Source: JADLAT01 sp964348795
GTDB taxonomy: Bacteria; Pseudomonadota; Alphaproteobacteria; Micavibrionales; Micavibrionaceae
Assembly: GCA_964348795.1 (NCBI GenBank)
Contig: CAYGDY010000004.1
Location: 56,402 to 120,401 of the forward strand
DNA length: 64,000 nucleotides
Reading direction: 5' to 3'
Position 1 is the first letter of the stretch, and the number at the start of each line of letters is the position of its first letter. Below are positions 17,978 to 25,740 of the stretch, piece by piece. The translations under genes and the position numbers were made by a program. The notes beneath the pieces were generated by a model. That model made no database searches, had not been told where the DNA came from, and saw only the letters and a list, made by a program, of their open reading frames with translations.

Positions 17978-18099
17978 TTTGCACCTCTTGAAAGACATTC
18001 ATAATTTTGTTGCACTGGAAGTTCCGTTTTTATCGCACAAATTTCAAACCATGAAAAGTGTTTTTTGCAGTGCGTCTTAAATATTGTCCGGTGAGGGCT

Positions 18100-18127
18100 T
18101 TGCACATGCAAAAATTTACGATATATC
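18100..18127 (+). promoter_or_regulatory. Candidate phaA promoter overlapping a TTGCA/TGCAA palindrome
   Basis: TTGCAC at 18100-18105 and TATATC at 18122-18127 are 16 bp apart. The -35 lies inside the palindrome TTGCA-CA-TGCAA (18100-18111), which resembles the TGC-rich sites reported for PhaR in other alphaproteobacteria. This suggests repression by PhaR, encoded divergently. It is an inference from pattern only. Confidence 0.45.
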
Positions 18128-18170
18128 TAGCCCTTGTAATTTGGAATCGTTTGACCCGAGGAGTTGTGTG

Positions 18171-19355
18171 ATGAGCCATCAGGATCCCGTTGTGATTGTT
18201 GCAGGAAAAAGAACAGCGATCGGCGCGTTTGGTGGCGCGCTCGCCGGTGTGCCTGCGGTGCGTCTGGGGCAGGCGGTCATTGAAAAGATCCTGTCCGAAA
18301 CGGGGGTGTCCGCCGGCGATGTGGACGAGGTTATTCTGGGGCATGTCCTGACAGCGGGGCTGGGGCAAAATACGGCGCGGCAAACAGCCATTCATGCAGG
18401 CCTTCCAAAAGAAAAAACGGCCCTGACGATCAATCAGGTCTGTGGATCGGGCCTGCGGGCTGTGGCGCTCGGGATGCAATCCCTTTTGTGCGGGGATGCC
18501 CATATCGTGATGGCAGGCGGACAGGAGAGCATGAGCCTCTCGCCCCATGCCCTGCACATGCGGGATGGTGTGAAGTTCGGGGATGTCTCCTTGAAGGATA
18601 CGATGATTGTGGACGGGTTGTGGGATCAGTTCAATGACTATCACATGGGGATGACGGCAGAAAATATTGCGGAAACATTTTCTATTTCGCGGGCCGATCA
18701 GGATACGTTTGCCGTGGCGTCCCAGAACAAGGCCGAGGCGGCTATCAAGGCCGGAAAGTTCAAGGATGAAATTGTGCCGGTGATGGTGAAGAAAAAGAAA
18801 GAAGAGGTGGCGTTCGATCAGGACGAGTTTCCGCGTTTTGGGGCTACGCTCGAAGGGCTCTCGGGCTTGCGTCCGGCCTTTAAAAAAGACGGGTCCGTTA
18901 CGGCGGGAAATGCTTCGGGGATCAATGACGGGGCGGCCGTCGTGCTTTTGATGCGTCAGAGCGAGGCGCAAAAAAGAGGTTTGGCGCCTCTGGCAACGAT
19001 CCGCTCGTGGGCCACGGCGGGGGTTGATCCGGCTGTCATGGGGACGGGGCCCGTGCCGGCCTCTCGTCTGGCGCTGTCCAAGGCGGGCTGGACGGTGAAA
19101 GATCTGGGGCTGATTGAATCCAACGAGGCGTTTGCCGCACAGGCCTGTGCCGTGTCAAAGGCGCTGGGCTTTGATCCGGAGATCACCAATGTGAATGGGG
19201 GCGCGATTGCGCTGGGGCATCCGATCGGCGCTTCGGGCGCGCGTATTCTCGTGACCTTGTTGCATGAAATGAAACGCCGGAATGTCTCCAAAGGGCTGGC
19301 AACGTTGTGTATTGGTGGCGGCATGGGAATTGCCATGACGGTCGAGCGGTCGTAA
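18171..19355 (+). CDS. phaA: Acetyl-CoA acetyltransferase (beta-ketothiolase)
   Basis: This thiolase condenses two acetyl-CoA into acetoacetyl-CoA, the first step of PHB synthesis. The protein is 394 residues from ATG 18171 (MSHQDPVVIVAGKRTAIG), preceded by GAGGAG. Catalytic residues are visible: Cys91 in NQVCGSGLRAV, the His in GHPIGASGARI, and the second Cys in LCIGGGMG. NEAFAAQA is also intact. It is followed 25 bp later by the acetoacetyl-CoA reductase gene, forming the phaA-phaB unit. The PHB synthase phaC is not in the window. Confidence 0.96.
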   Translation: MSHQDPVVIVAGKRTAIGAFGGALAGVPAVRLGQAVIEKILSETGVSAGDVDEVILGHVLTAGLGQNTARQTAIHAGLPKEKTALTINQVCGSGLRAVALGMQSLLCGDAHIVMAGGQESMSLSPHALHMRDGVKFGDVSLKDTMIVDGLWDQFNDYHMGMTAENIAETFSISRADQDTFAVASQNKAEAAIKAGKFKDEIVPVMVKKKKEEVAFDQDEFPRFGATLEGLSGLRPAFKKDGSVTAGNASGINDGAAVVLLMRQSEAQKRGLAPLATIRSWATAGVDPAVMGTGPVPASRLALSKAGWTVKDLGLIESNEAFAAQACAVSKALGFDPEITNVNGGAIALGHPIGASGARILVTLLHEMKRRNVSKGLATLCIGGGMGIAMTVERS

Positions 19356-19380
19356 GTGTGTTTGAAAAAGGAGTAGACAT

Positions 19381-20103
19381 ATGAGTGGTGGTGCAATTGT
19401 AACGGGCGGAACGCGCGGTATTGGTCTTGAAATTTCCAGAGCGTTGGTTGCTGATGGGTACGACGTGGTGGCAATCTATGCCGGCAAGGAAGATTCCGCA
19501 CAAAAATTCCGCGATGAAACGGGCCAGATGGCCCTGAAGGTCAATGTGGCCAGCTTGCAGGAATGCATGACGGCGGTCGAGAAGATCGAAAAAAAACTCG
19601 GCGGCGTGTCTGTTCTCGTCAATAATGCCGGTATTACACGCGATGGCATGTTGCACAAAATGACGGACGAGTCATGGCATGCGGTGATGGAAACGAACCT
19701 GACCTCCTGTTTTAATATGTGCCGTGCGGTGATCGAAGGGATGCGGGACCGTCAGGCCGGACGCATCATCAATATCAGCTCGATCAACGGGCAGAAGGGT
19801 CAGTTGGGACAGGCCAATTATTCTGCGGCCAAGGCGGGGATGCTGGGCTTTACGAAGGCGCTGGCGCTGGAAAGCGCCCGCAAGGGGATTACCGTGAACG
19901 CGATATGCCCGGGCTATATCAAAACGGAAATGACGGAGGCGATGGATTCTGCCGTGCTGGAGAGCATCATCAAACAGATTCCCCTGGGGCGCATGGGTAC
20001 GCCGGTCGAGATTGCGGCGCTGGTGTCGTTTCTGGTTTCCCCGCAGGCGGCGTTTATAACTGGCGCCACCATGACAGCCAATGGTGGTCAATACATGATT
20101 TAA
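19381..20103 (+). CDS. phaB: Acetoacetyl-CoA reductase
   Basis: This short-chain dehydrogenase reduces acetoacetyl-CoA to (R)-3-hydroxybutyryl-CoA with NADPH. The protein is 240 residues with the cofactor motif TGGTRGIG at the N terminus, NNAGITRDGMLHKM, the catalytic Ser in INISSINGQKGQLG, and the YSAAK Tyr/Lys pair. PGYIKTEMTEAM and ITGATMTANGGQYM complete the family pattern. It follows phaA closely and is in turn followed 17 bp later by a cyclic-nucleotide-binding protein gene, so all three are probably one operon. Confidence 0.95.
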   Translation: MSGGAIVTGGTRGIGLEISRALVADGYDVVAIYAGKEDSAQKFRDETGQMALKVNVASLQECMTAVEKIEKKLGGVSVLVNNAGITRDGMLHKMTDESWHAVMETNLTSCFNMCRAVIEGMRDRQAGRIINISSINGQKGQLGQANYSAAKAGMLGFTKALALESARKGITVNAICPGYIKTEMTEAMDSAVLESIIKQIPLGRMGTPVEIAALVSFLVSPQAAFITGATMTANGGQYMI

Positions 20104-20120
20104 CAGGTAGAGTGGTGCTT

Positions 20121-20654
20121 ATGAGTCGTGCTGTCCCTATTATTCTGGAACGTCGTTTTGTGCCTGCCGGCACCCTGATTATGAAGCAGGGCGAGGCCGG
20201 AAACTCCGCTTATTTGATCCAGTCGGGTTCTGTGGAGGTGACGACGGCCCATGAAGAAAAAAAGATTGTTTTGGCAAAGCTGGAGATGGGGCAGATTTTC
20301 GGGGAAATGGCCCTGATCTTTGATGAGCCCCGCGTGGCTTCTGTTACGGCGCTGGAGGATTGCAACCTGATCGTGATTACGCGCCAGTCTTTCAAACAAA
20401 AACTTGAAAAGAGCGACCCCACCATCCGCGCCATTGTGCAGATGTTTTCCCAGCGTATGATTTCGGCCAATAATGCTGTGATCAACAAAAAATGCGATAT
20501 TGCCGATCTGGTCGATACAACGCGCGTTATTTACCAGAATGTTTTTTCCACTTTGCCACGGACCCAGCAACGCACCTTTCAAAATGCCGTTTTGCCCAAG
20601 CTTGAGGATTTCATGAATGCTGTGAAATCTTTCGAGGACCGCTTCAAGGAATAG
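20121..20654 (+). CDS. Cyclic nucleotide-binding domain protein
   Basis: The 177-residue protein is a single cNMP-binding (Crp-like) domain, residues about 8-120, followed by a short helical tail and no helix-turn-helix. Domain marks are FVPAGTLIMKQGEAGNSAYLI, then the phosphate cassette-like GQIFGEMALIFDEPRVASVTA, and SQRMISANNAVI. Without a DNA-binding domain it cannot be a classical Crp/Fnr regulator and may sense a ligand and act through a partner. Start ATG 20121 fits the operon spacing behind phaB. Its placement hints at a regulatory role in PHB metabolism, unproven. Confidence 0.87.
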   Translation: MSRAVPIILERRFVPAGTLIMKQGEAGNSAYLIQSGSVEVTTAHEEKKIVLAKLEMGQIFGEMALIFDEPRVASVTALEDCNLIVITRQSFKQKLEKSDPTIRAIVQMFSQRMISANNAVINKKCDIADLVDTTRVIYQNVFSTLPRTQQRTFQNAVLPKLEDFMNAVKSFEDRFKE

Positions 20655-20732
20655 GGACTTTCCGCGCGTTTGGTTTGTCTGGTGGCGGACGGGCTTTTTT
20701 TCTTTTCCTTTCTTTTTTCTCCTGTTTCGTTA

Positions 20733-20927
20733 TATAGTCGTTTCCAATAAGAACGATACAAAGCAATCGTCACCCCTGCCACGTGCGAAGCACGTTTAAA
20801 GTGCGGGGGTCCATGAGGTGAGGCCCTTTGGGCCTCTCTTTGCTGGATCCCGTTCGTGCGAATTTTGCTTCGCAAAATGCCAACGGGATGACGGAAGGAT
20901 GTAACTTTCTTATTTGAAACGACTATA
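20733..20927. mobile_element. MITE-like element A, about 195 bp
   Basis: Terminal inverted repeats TATAGTCGTTTC and GAAACGACTATA bound this non-coding element. Inside are three hairpin-forming segments: CACGTGCGAAGCACGT, GGCCCTTTGGGCC and GCATTTTGC-type arms. A closely similar copy lies inverted at 24873-25050, on the other side of the asmA-like gene. No transposase is encoded, so it would need one elsewhere to move. Confidence 0.8.
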
Positions 20928-20969
20928 GATTGGAGCTCTGGTTCTATTGTGTGGCGAGGGAGATTTTCC

Positions 20970-23900
20970 ATGAAACGTGCTTTGCTGATAACGACGGCTT
21001 TGGCTGTGCCTGTGCTCGGGGTCTGGCTTGTGCCGCAATTGATGGACTGGAAGAGTTACAAGACCGAAGCCCGCAAGCAGATTGCGGACATGACGGGCTA
21101 TGATGTCGATCTGCAGGGGGATTTGTCCGTGGCGTTTTTGCCGTCCCCGCGTGTTTACATCGAAGATGTGCGCGTCAAAGACCCGCAAGGCACGCATCCG
21201 GATGACACGGTTTTGACACTGGCGCGGCTCGATGTGCGTCTGGACCTGTGGTCCTTGCTGGGCGGTCGAGTTGCGGTCAGTGCGGTGCATCTGGATCATC
21301 CTGCCGTGTTTTTGCGCAAGGACGCGCAGGGGCATCTGAATGTCATGACCCCTCAGATCGCGGCGCTGATGGCGGGGGATCGCTCCGCGGAACATCAGGA
21401 AAAATCGCCTGTTTCTTTTGGATCTGTGGCCGTTTCCGATGGCATGTTTTCCTATCAGGACGCGCTTCAGAAGAAAAGCTATAGTGTGCAAAAAATCCAT
21501 ATGGACTTTCAGGCGAATGCTCTGGACGGACCGTATCGTTTTGACGGATCCTTCCTTTACAATGATCAGCCGGTCGAAATTGAAGCGAAAATGGGTCGCT
21601 TTGACCCGAAAGCGCAGGCGGCCAGCCTGAACGCGCAGGCGGATGTGGGTGGCTTGCATCTCACGTATGCCGGTGTTGTGAGCGGAGGGGAAGCGCCGGA
21701 GATTCAAGGGGAGGCGTCTGTGATGATCGGCGCCCTGCCGGAATTTTTACAAAAAAACGGCATGGCAGTCCCCGAAACGCTTCGCGGCTCCATGGCCCTG
21801 ACAGGGATGATACAGGCCAATGCCCAGGGGGCTTCTTTGAAGGAGGCCAAGCTCCATCTGGCGGATCAGACGTTTGAAGGGGCCCTGACAACCCGTTTTT
21901 CACCGCTTTCTGTGACGGGGGATTTTCAGGGGACCGGCGTCTTGAATCTGGATGACCTGCTCGGCTCCGGCCACGGCGGCGAGGGCGGAACTTTTGCAGA
22001 AGGCGGCGGCGGTGTGATGGTCCCTGCAACCTTGTCTTTGCCGGCTCTGGGGCCTGTGAGTGTGAACCTGTCTATGCCCACCGTGGCCTATAACAGGCAC
22101 ATGTACAAGACTGTGGCTCTGACGCTTCAAAATACCGATAAGGGCTTTGCCCTTGTTTTTCAGGCGGGTGATATGCCCGGGCAGGGTCCTGTGGCGCTGA
22201 AGGCCGATTTGAACTATGCCAAGAAAGCACCGGACCCCAAGACGGGCGCGGTGGTGTATAGCCATCCTTCTGTTGCGGTGTCTCTCAAGGGACAAAGCCG
22301 GAACCTGCCGATGATGGTCGAGGCGGTGACGGGGCTTCGGGACCTGCCCCTGATCAAGGATACGAAAACCGGATTGTTTGATCTGACGGGGTACGTCACG
22401 GAAAATGGCGGGCTTGTACTCGAAAAAGGCGTAGTGAATCTGGATCAGGCCGCCTATGCGCTTTCCGGCTCTTACAAAAGTCGGGGGGATACGGCGCGCG
22501 AACGCCTGACAGTCAGGATTTTGGCAGACCAGATGGATTTTGACGCGCTGTCGGGCGCGGACAAAGGCCAGACACCGGCGGGGGGAGACCCTCTGGAATC
22601 TTTGAAAACACTGGCGCTTCCGTTTGATCTGGAGGCCGATGTGACGGTCAACAAGGCCACAATACAGGGGTATCAGGTCGAAGGGTTCAAGGCGGCTGTG
22701 GGTGTGGAACCCAATGCCCTGAATATTTCCAAAATCAGTGCACGGCAATTCGCAGGGGCCGCGTTTGATCTTTCGGGCCGGATTGCCGATCTCAAAAACA
22801 TCAGGGGGGTTGTACTGAAAGCCTCTGTGAAGACGCCGGATCCTTACAAGCTGGCCAGTGCCCTCCGGATTCCGACAGACGGCTGGCCGAGAAATCTGGG
22901 CGCGACACATGCTGATATCAAGGCGGAGGGGGATTTATCCCGCATGGATACGCAGGCCAATGTGCAGGCTATGGGCGGGACGCTGATTTTCAAGGGGCTG
23001 GTGGCGGACCCGCTTCATGCGCCTGCGGTCAGCAATGTGGCCTTGCAGGTCAAGCATCCGAATATGGCGCAGGCTTTGAAGAATTTCGGGGCCAGCGCGC
23101 CTGCTTACGGCTCTTTTTCGGGTCCTGTGGATTTCTACACGACAGTGAATATGCAGGGCAAGGTGACGGCACTGGCGGGGATCAAGGCAACGCTGGCCGG
23201 AACGAATATGACGGGCGGCTTGCGCTATGATGCATCTGGCGCGGTGCCTGCCGTTTCGGGGGATGTGCGGTTCGGGCGTCTGGTGCTTCAAAGTGCGGGT
23301 GGCGGGGGAACGGCGGCGGCTTCCGGTACCCGCGGGGTCCCTTCCACGGGCGGCGGCGGGAAATGGTCCACCATCCCGATGGATACAGGCTGGATGCGGG
23401 CAATGAATGCGCATATCGCGGTCACGGCGGAGTCCCTGTTGTACGAAACATGGGATCTGCGTTCTCCTTCTCTGACAGTGTCCCTGCAGGACGGGGCGCT
23501 GGACGTTCGGGATTTGAAAGCCGGTGTCTTTGATGGTCAGATGGCCCTGCAGGGGCGTCTGAGCAGTGCGGGCGCCGGTACGCCTCTGGCCTTGCAGGCG
23601 AAAACAACGGTCACGGATGTGAATTTGGAACAGCTGGCCACGGCGCTTTCAGGCTCCCGACGGATCAAGGCGCGGGGCAAGGCCTCTTTGTCTTTCGATG
23701 TGGCGGGCGCGGGGGCAAGCCAGAGCGCGCTCGTGAATACCTTGAAGGGCAAGGCTGATTTACACGGGCAGAATGTGGTGATGGAGGGGTTTGATCTGGC
23801 AGGGCTGGCCACAGCCCTGATGGACAGCAACAAGCCCCTTGATCGTCTCCAGAGTGTGCTGGGGGCTTCGACAAGCGGCGGCGAAACGGTTTTTGATACG

Positions 23901-24440
23901 ATTGAAGGTGGTTATACGATCACGGACGGGGTGGTGCATATTGATTCCATGCAGATGGACGGGCCGGAGGCGATGATTGTCTCCACCGGAAATGCAAATA
24001 TGCCGCGCTGGACTTTGGATACGGTCCACACGGTGACGCTCAAAAACGCCCGTGAGGTTGCGCCGTTCAAGGTGACGATCAAGGGCCCGCTCGACAATCC
24101 GGCCAATACATTTGGCAAGGGGATGTTTGATACGCTCCTGCGGGAGAAGGTGCAGGATCAGGTGGCCAAGAAATTGCCAGGGTTGCTGGGGGATAAACTG
24201 GGCGGTCAGCTCCAGAAATTCGGGATTTTACCACCACAAAAGGCCCCTTCCGCAGTGCCGTCTGCGCCGGCCCTTGATCCCGCCGCCGGTGAGGGGACGG
24301 CGCCGTCCCCTGTTTCTGAGGTGCCAGCGCCCATGGAGTCTGTGCCTGCACCAGAATCAGAGCCTGCGACACCCCCCGCAGACGAAGAGCCCACGCCCGA
24401 AGATGCGATCAATAACGTGTTGAAGGGCTTGTTGCAGTAA
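20970..24440 (+). CDS. AsmA-family protein
   Basis: AsmA-type proteins are large periplasmic, inner-membrane-anchored proteins with a beta-groove; family members act in outer-membrane assembly and lipid transport. This one has 1156 residues: an N-terminal membrane anchor (KRALLITTALAVPVLGVWLV), the AsmA start WKSYKTEARKQIADMTGYDV, SVAFLPSPRVYIEDVRV, and a C-terminal AsmA-like part with LKGKADLHGQNVVMEGFDL and VVHIDSMQMDGPEAM. A Pro/Glu-rich tail of about 60 residues ends the protein. I use ATG 20970 behind GCGAGGGAGA. The 3' end overlaps the convergent ribbon-helix-helix gene by 32 bp. Confidence 0.9.
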   Translation: MKRALLITTALAVPVLGVWLVPQLMDWKSYKTEARKQIADMTGYDVDLQGDLSVAFLPSPRVYIEDVRVKDPQGTHPDDTVLTLARLDVRLDLWSLLGGRVAVSAVHLDHPAVFLRKDAQGHLNVMTPQIAALMAGDRSAEHQEKSPVSFGSVAVSDGMFSYQDALQKKSYSVQKIHMDFQANALDGPYRFDGSFLYNDQPVEIEAKMGRFDPKAQAASLNAQADVGGLHLTYAGVVSGGEAPEIQGEASVMIGALPEFLQKNGMAVPETLRGSMALTGMIQANAQGASLKEAKLHLADQTFEGALTTRFSPLSVTGDFQGTGVLNLDDLLGSGHGGEGGTFAEGGGGVMVPATLSLPALGPVSVNLSMPTVAYNRHMYKTVALTLQNTDKGFALVFQAGDMPGQGPVALKADLNYAKKAPDPKTGAVVYSHPSVAVSLKGQSRNLPMMVEAVTGLRDLPLIKDTKTGLFDLTGYVTENGGLVLEKGVVNLDQAAYALSGSYKSRGDTARERLTVRILADQMDFDALSGADKGQTPAGGDPLESLKTLALPFDLEADVTVNKATIQGYQVEGFKAAVGVEPNALNISKISARQFAGAAFDLSGRIADLKNIRGVVLKASVKTPDPYKLASALRIPTDGWPRNLGATHADIKAEGDLSRMDTQANVQAMGGTLIFKGLVADPLHAPAVSNVALQVKHPNMAQALKNFGASAPAYGSFSGPVDFYTTVNMQGKVTALAGIKATLAGTNMTGGLRYDASGAVPAVSGDVRFGRLVLQSAGGGGTAAASGTRGVPSTGGGGKWSTIPMDTGWMRAMNAHIAVTAESLLYETWDLRSPSLTVSLQDGALDVRDLKAGVFDGQMALQGRLSSAGAGTPLALQAKTTVTDVNLEQLATALSGSRRIKARGKASLSFDVAGAGASQSALVNTLKGKADLHGQNVVMEGFDLAGLATALMDSNKPLDRLQSVLGASTSGGETVFDTIEGGYTITDGVVHIDSMQMDGPEAMIVSTGNANMPRWTLDTVHTVTLKNAREVAPFKVTIKGPLDNPANTFGKGMFDTLLREKVQDQVAKKLPGLLGDKLGGQLQKFGILPPQKAPSAVPSAPALDPAAGEGTAPSPVSEVPAPMESVPAPESEPATPPADEEPTPEDAINNVLKGLLQ

Positions 24441-24654
24441 GGCGCGCCTGCAGGGTTTCAAGGATATACAATCGCAGGGCGCTTGATAAATTGTGCGGCA
24501 TTTTATGTGCAACACGGGCGTCATCAATTTCGCTGATCAGGGCGGCCAAAGTGCGGTTCTGGGCTTTGGCCTCGGCTTTGAGCGCCGTCCAGAATTCTTC
24601 TTCGAGAGACAGGCTGGTGCGGTGGCCGGAGATGGTGACAGAGCGTTTTTTCAT
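24409..24654 (-). CDS. Ribbon-helix-helix domain protein (RHH_4 type)
   Basis: This 81-residue protein matches a small alphaproteobacterial ribbon-helix-helix family: the beta strand region KRSVTISGHRTSLSLEEEFW, then helix LKAEAKAQNRTLAALISEID, and the conserved NLSSALRLYILETL. It is probably a dimeric DNA-binding regulator; its target is unknown. It starts at ATG 24654 and ends inside the last codons of the asmA-like gene on the other strand. It lies between asmA and the MITE-like elements B and C. Confidence 0.82.
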   Translation of the reverse strand: MKKRSVTISGHRTSLSLEEEFWTALKAEAKAQNRTLAALISEIDDARVAHKMPHNLSSALRLYILETLQARLTATSPSTRY

Positions 24655-24702
24655 GGAAGAATGGTATCGTTTTACCGCAAGGCATACCAGAATTTTTTGC
24701 CT

Positions 24703-24872
24703 TATAGTATCGTTTCAAATTATAATCGTTTCAGTTAAAAATCCGACATTTCACATCGTCATCGCGAGGCCCTGCAAAGGGCCGTGGCGATCCAGAAAGA
24801 TTTAAAAAAACTGGATTGCCGCGCTCCCCTCCGGTCGCTCGCAATGACGGAGTCTTATTTGAAACGACTATA
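24703..24872. mobile_element. MITE-like element B carrying a family 1 repeat
   Basis: The left end TATAGTATCGTTTCAAATTA and right end ATTTGAAACGACTATA are inverted repeats related to element A. The interior (24758-24849) is a copy of the dispersed GTCATCGCGAGG...TGACG repeat, so the element is composite. Together with element C it fills the 391-bp gap between the ribbon-helix-helix and methyltransferase genes. Confidence 0.7.
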
Positions 24873-25050
24873 AGAACCATACATTCCCTGTCATCCCGTT
24901 GGCATTTTGCGAAGCAAAATTCGCACGAACGGGATCCAGAAAAAGAGAGCCGTGAAACGGCTCACCTCATGGACCCCCGCACTTTAAACGTGCTTCGCAC
25001 GTGGCGGGGGTGACGATTGTTTTGTATGGTTCTTATTGGGAACGACTACA
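24873..25050. mobile_element. MITE-like element C, inverted copy of element A
   Basis: Its interior is an inverted, near-identical copy of element A, including the GCATTTTGCGAAGCAAAA and CACGTGGCGGGGGTGACG segments. It is flanked by AGAACCATAC and GTATGGTTCT and ends GGGAACGACTACA. Its left end merges with the right inverted repeat of element B, as if one inserted beside the other and they share a terminus. Its right end overlaps the last codons of the methyltransferase gene. Confidence 0.75.
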
Positions 25051-25696
25051 CACTTTTTTCAAGGCAGTAGAGGTGTGTTGTGAGTGCCGTGTTTTTATGT
25101 TGTTTTTTAAAAGCGAAATCCTCCACGATGGCGGCAGAGGTGTGATTGAAAATCGTCTTGAAATCCTGTGCAGGGGGGATATACCAGTGCAGGTCAGGGT
25201 TTTGAACGGGAGTCCGTGCTGGACACAGGAGTGTGCCCACGCCGCTATGGGTCACAAGGCTCAGGACGATGGGGGTGAAGGGCTTTGCCACCTTGATCAT
25301 CTCTTCGATGACTTGGCAGGCATTCTGGAGATAATTCAAGGTGTCTATACTGACGACCAGATCAAATGTATTGAAATCAAAAGGGAATTGTTCTTTTTCT
25401 AGATCTATGAGCGTGAGGTTTTTTTCAGGAATACGGTTGGCCTTGCACCGGTCCAGATTTTCCGGCGCTCCATCCAGACCGTAGAGGTCCCAATCGGGGT
25501 GAGTGTCCCGAAACAGCGCGGGCCGCTCTCCGGTTCCTATCCCGACATCCAGAAATTTTTGTCTGAGGGCCTGTTTGCGTCCTGCGTAAGAATGGTGTTT
25601 TTCCAGCGCGTACTCCAAAAATCCCAGAACATAGGCGGTTTGCGCCTCTTCCGCTTGATAGGGATGGGTATTGAAATGGGACAACGCAGTGTTCAT
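25046..25696 (-). CDS. Class I SAM-dependent methyltransferase
   Basis: The 216-residue protein has a Rossmann-type methyltransferase core: motif I FLDVGIGTGERPALF near residue 50, the acidic residue after strand 2 in LYGLDGAPENLDRC, and motif IV-like FDLVVSIDTLNYLQNA. VVLSLVTHSG and VEDFAF belong to the later strands. Substrate cannot be told. It is 44 bp downstream of fumC on the same strand. The final codons and TAG stop (25046-25048) lie within the terminal repeat of MITE-like element C, so its natural C terminus may have been altered by that insertion. Confidence 0.82.
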   Translation of the reverse strand: MNTALSHFNTHPYQAEEAQTAYVLGFLEYALEKHHSYAGRKQALRQKFLDVGIGTGERPALFRDTHPDWDLYGLDGAPENLDRCKANRIPEKNLTLIDLEKEQFPFDFNTFDLVVSIDTLNYLQNACQVIEEMIKVAKPFTPIVLSLVTHSGVGTLLCPARTPVQNPDLHWYIPPAQDFKTIFNHTSAAIVEDFAFKKQHKNTALTTHLYCLEKSV

Positions 25697-25740
25697 AGGA
25701 GGATTTTTATACTATGAAAAACATTATTGTCAATCTCTTT

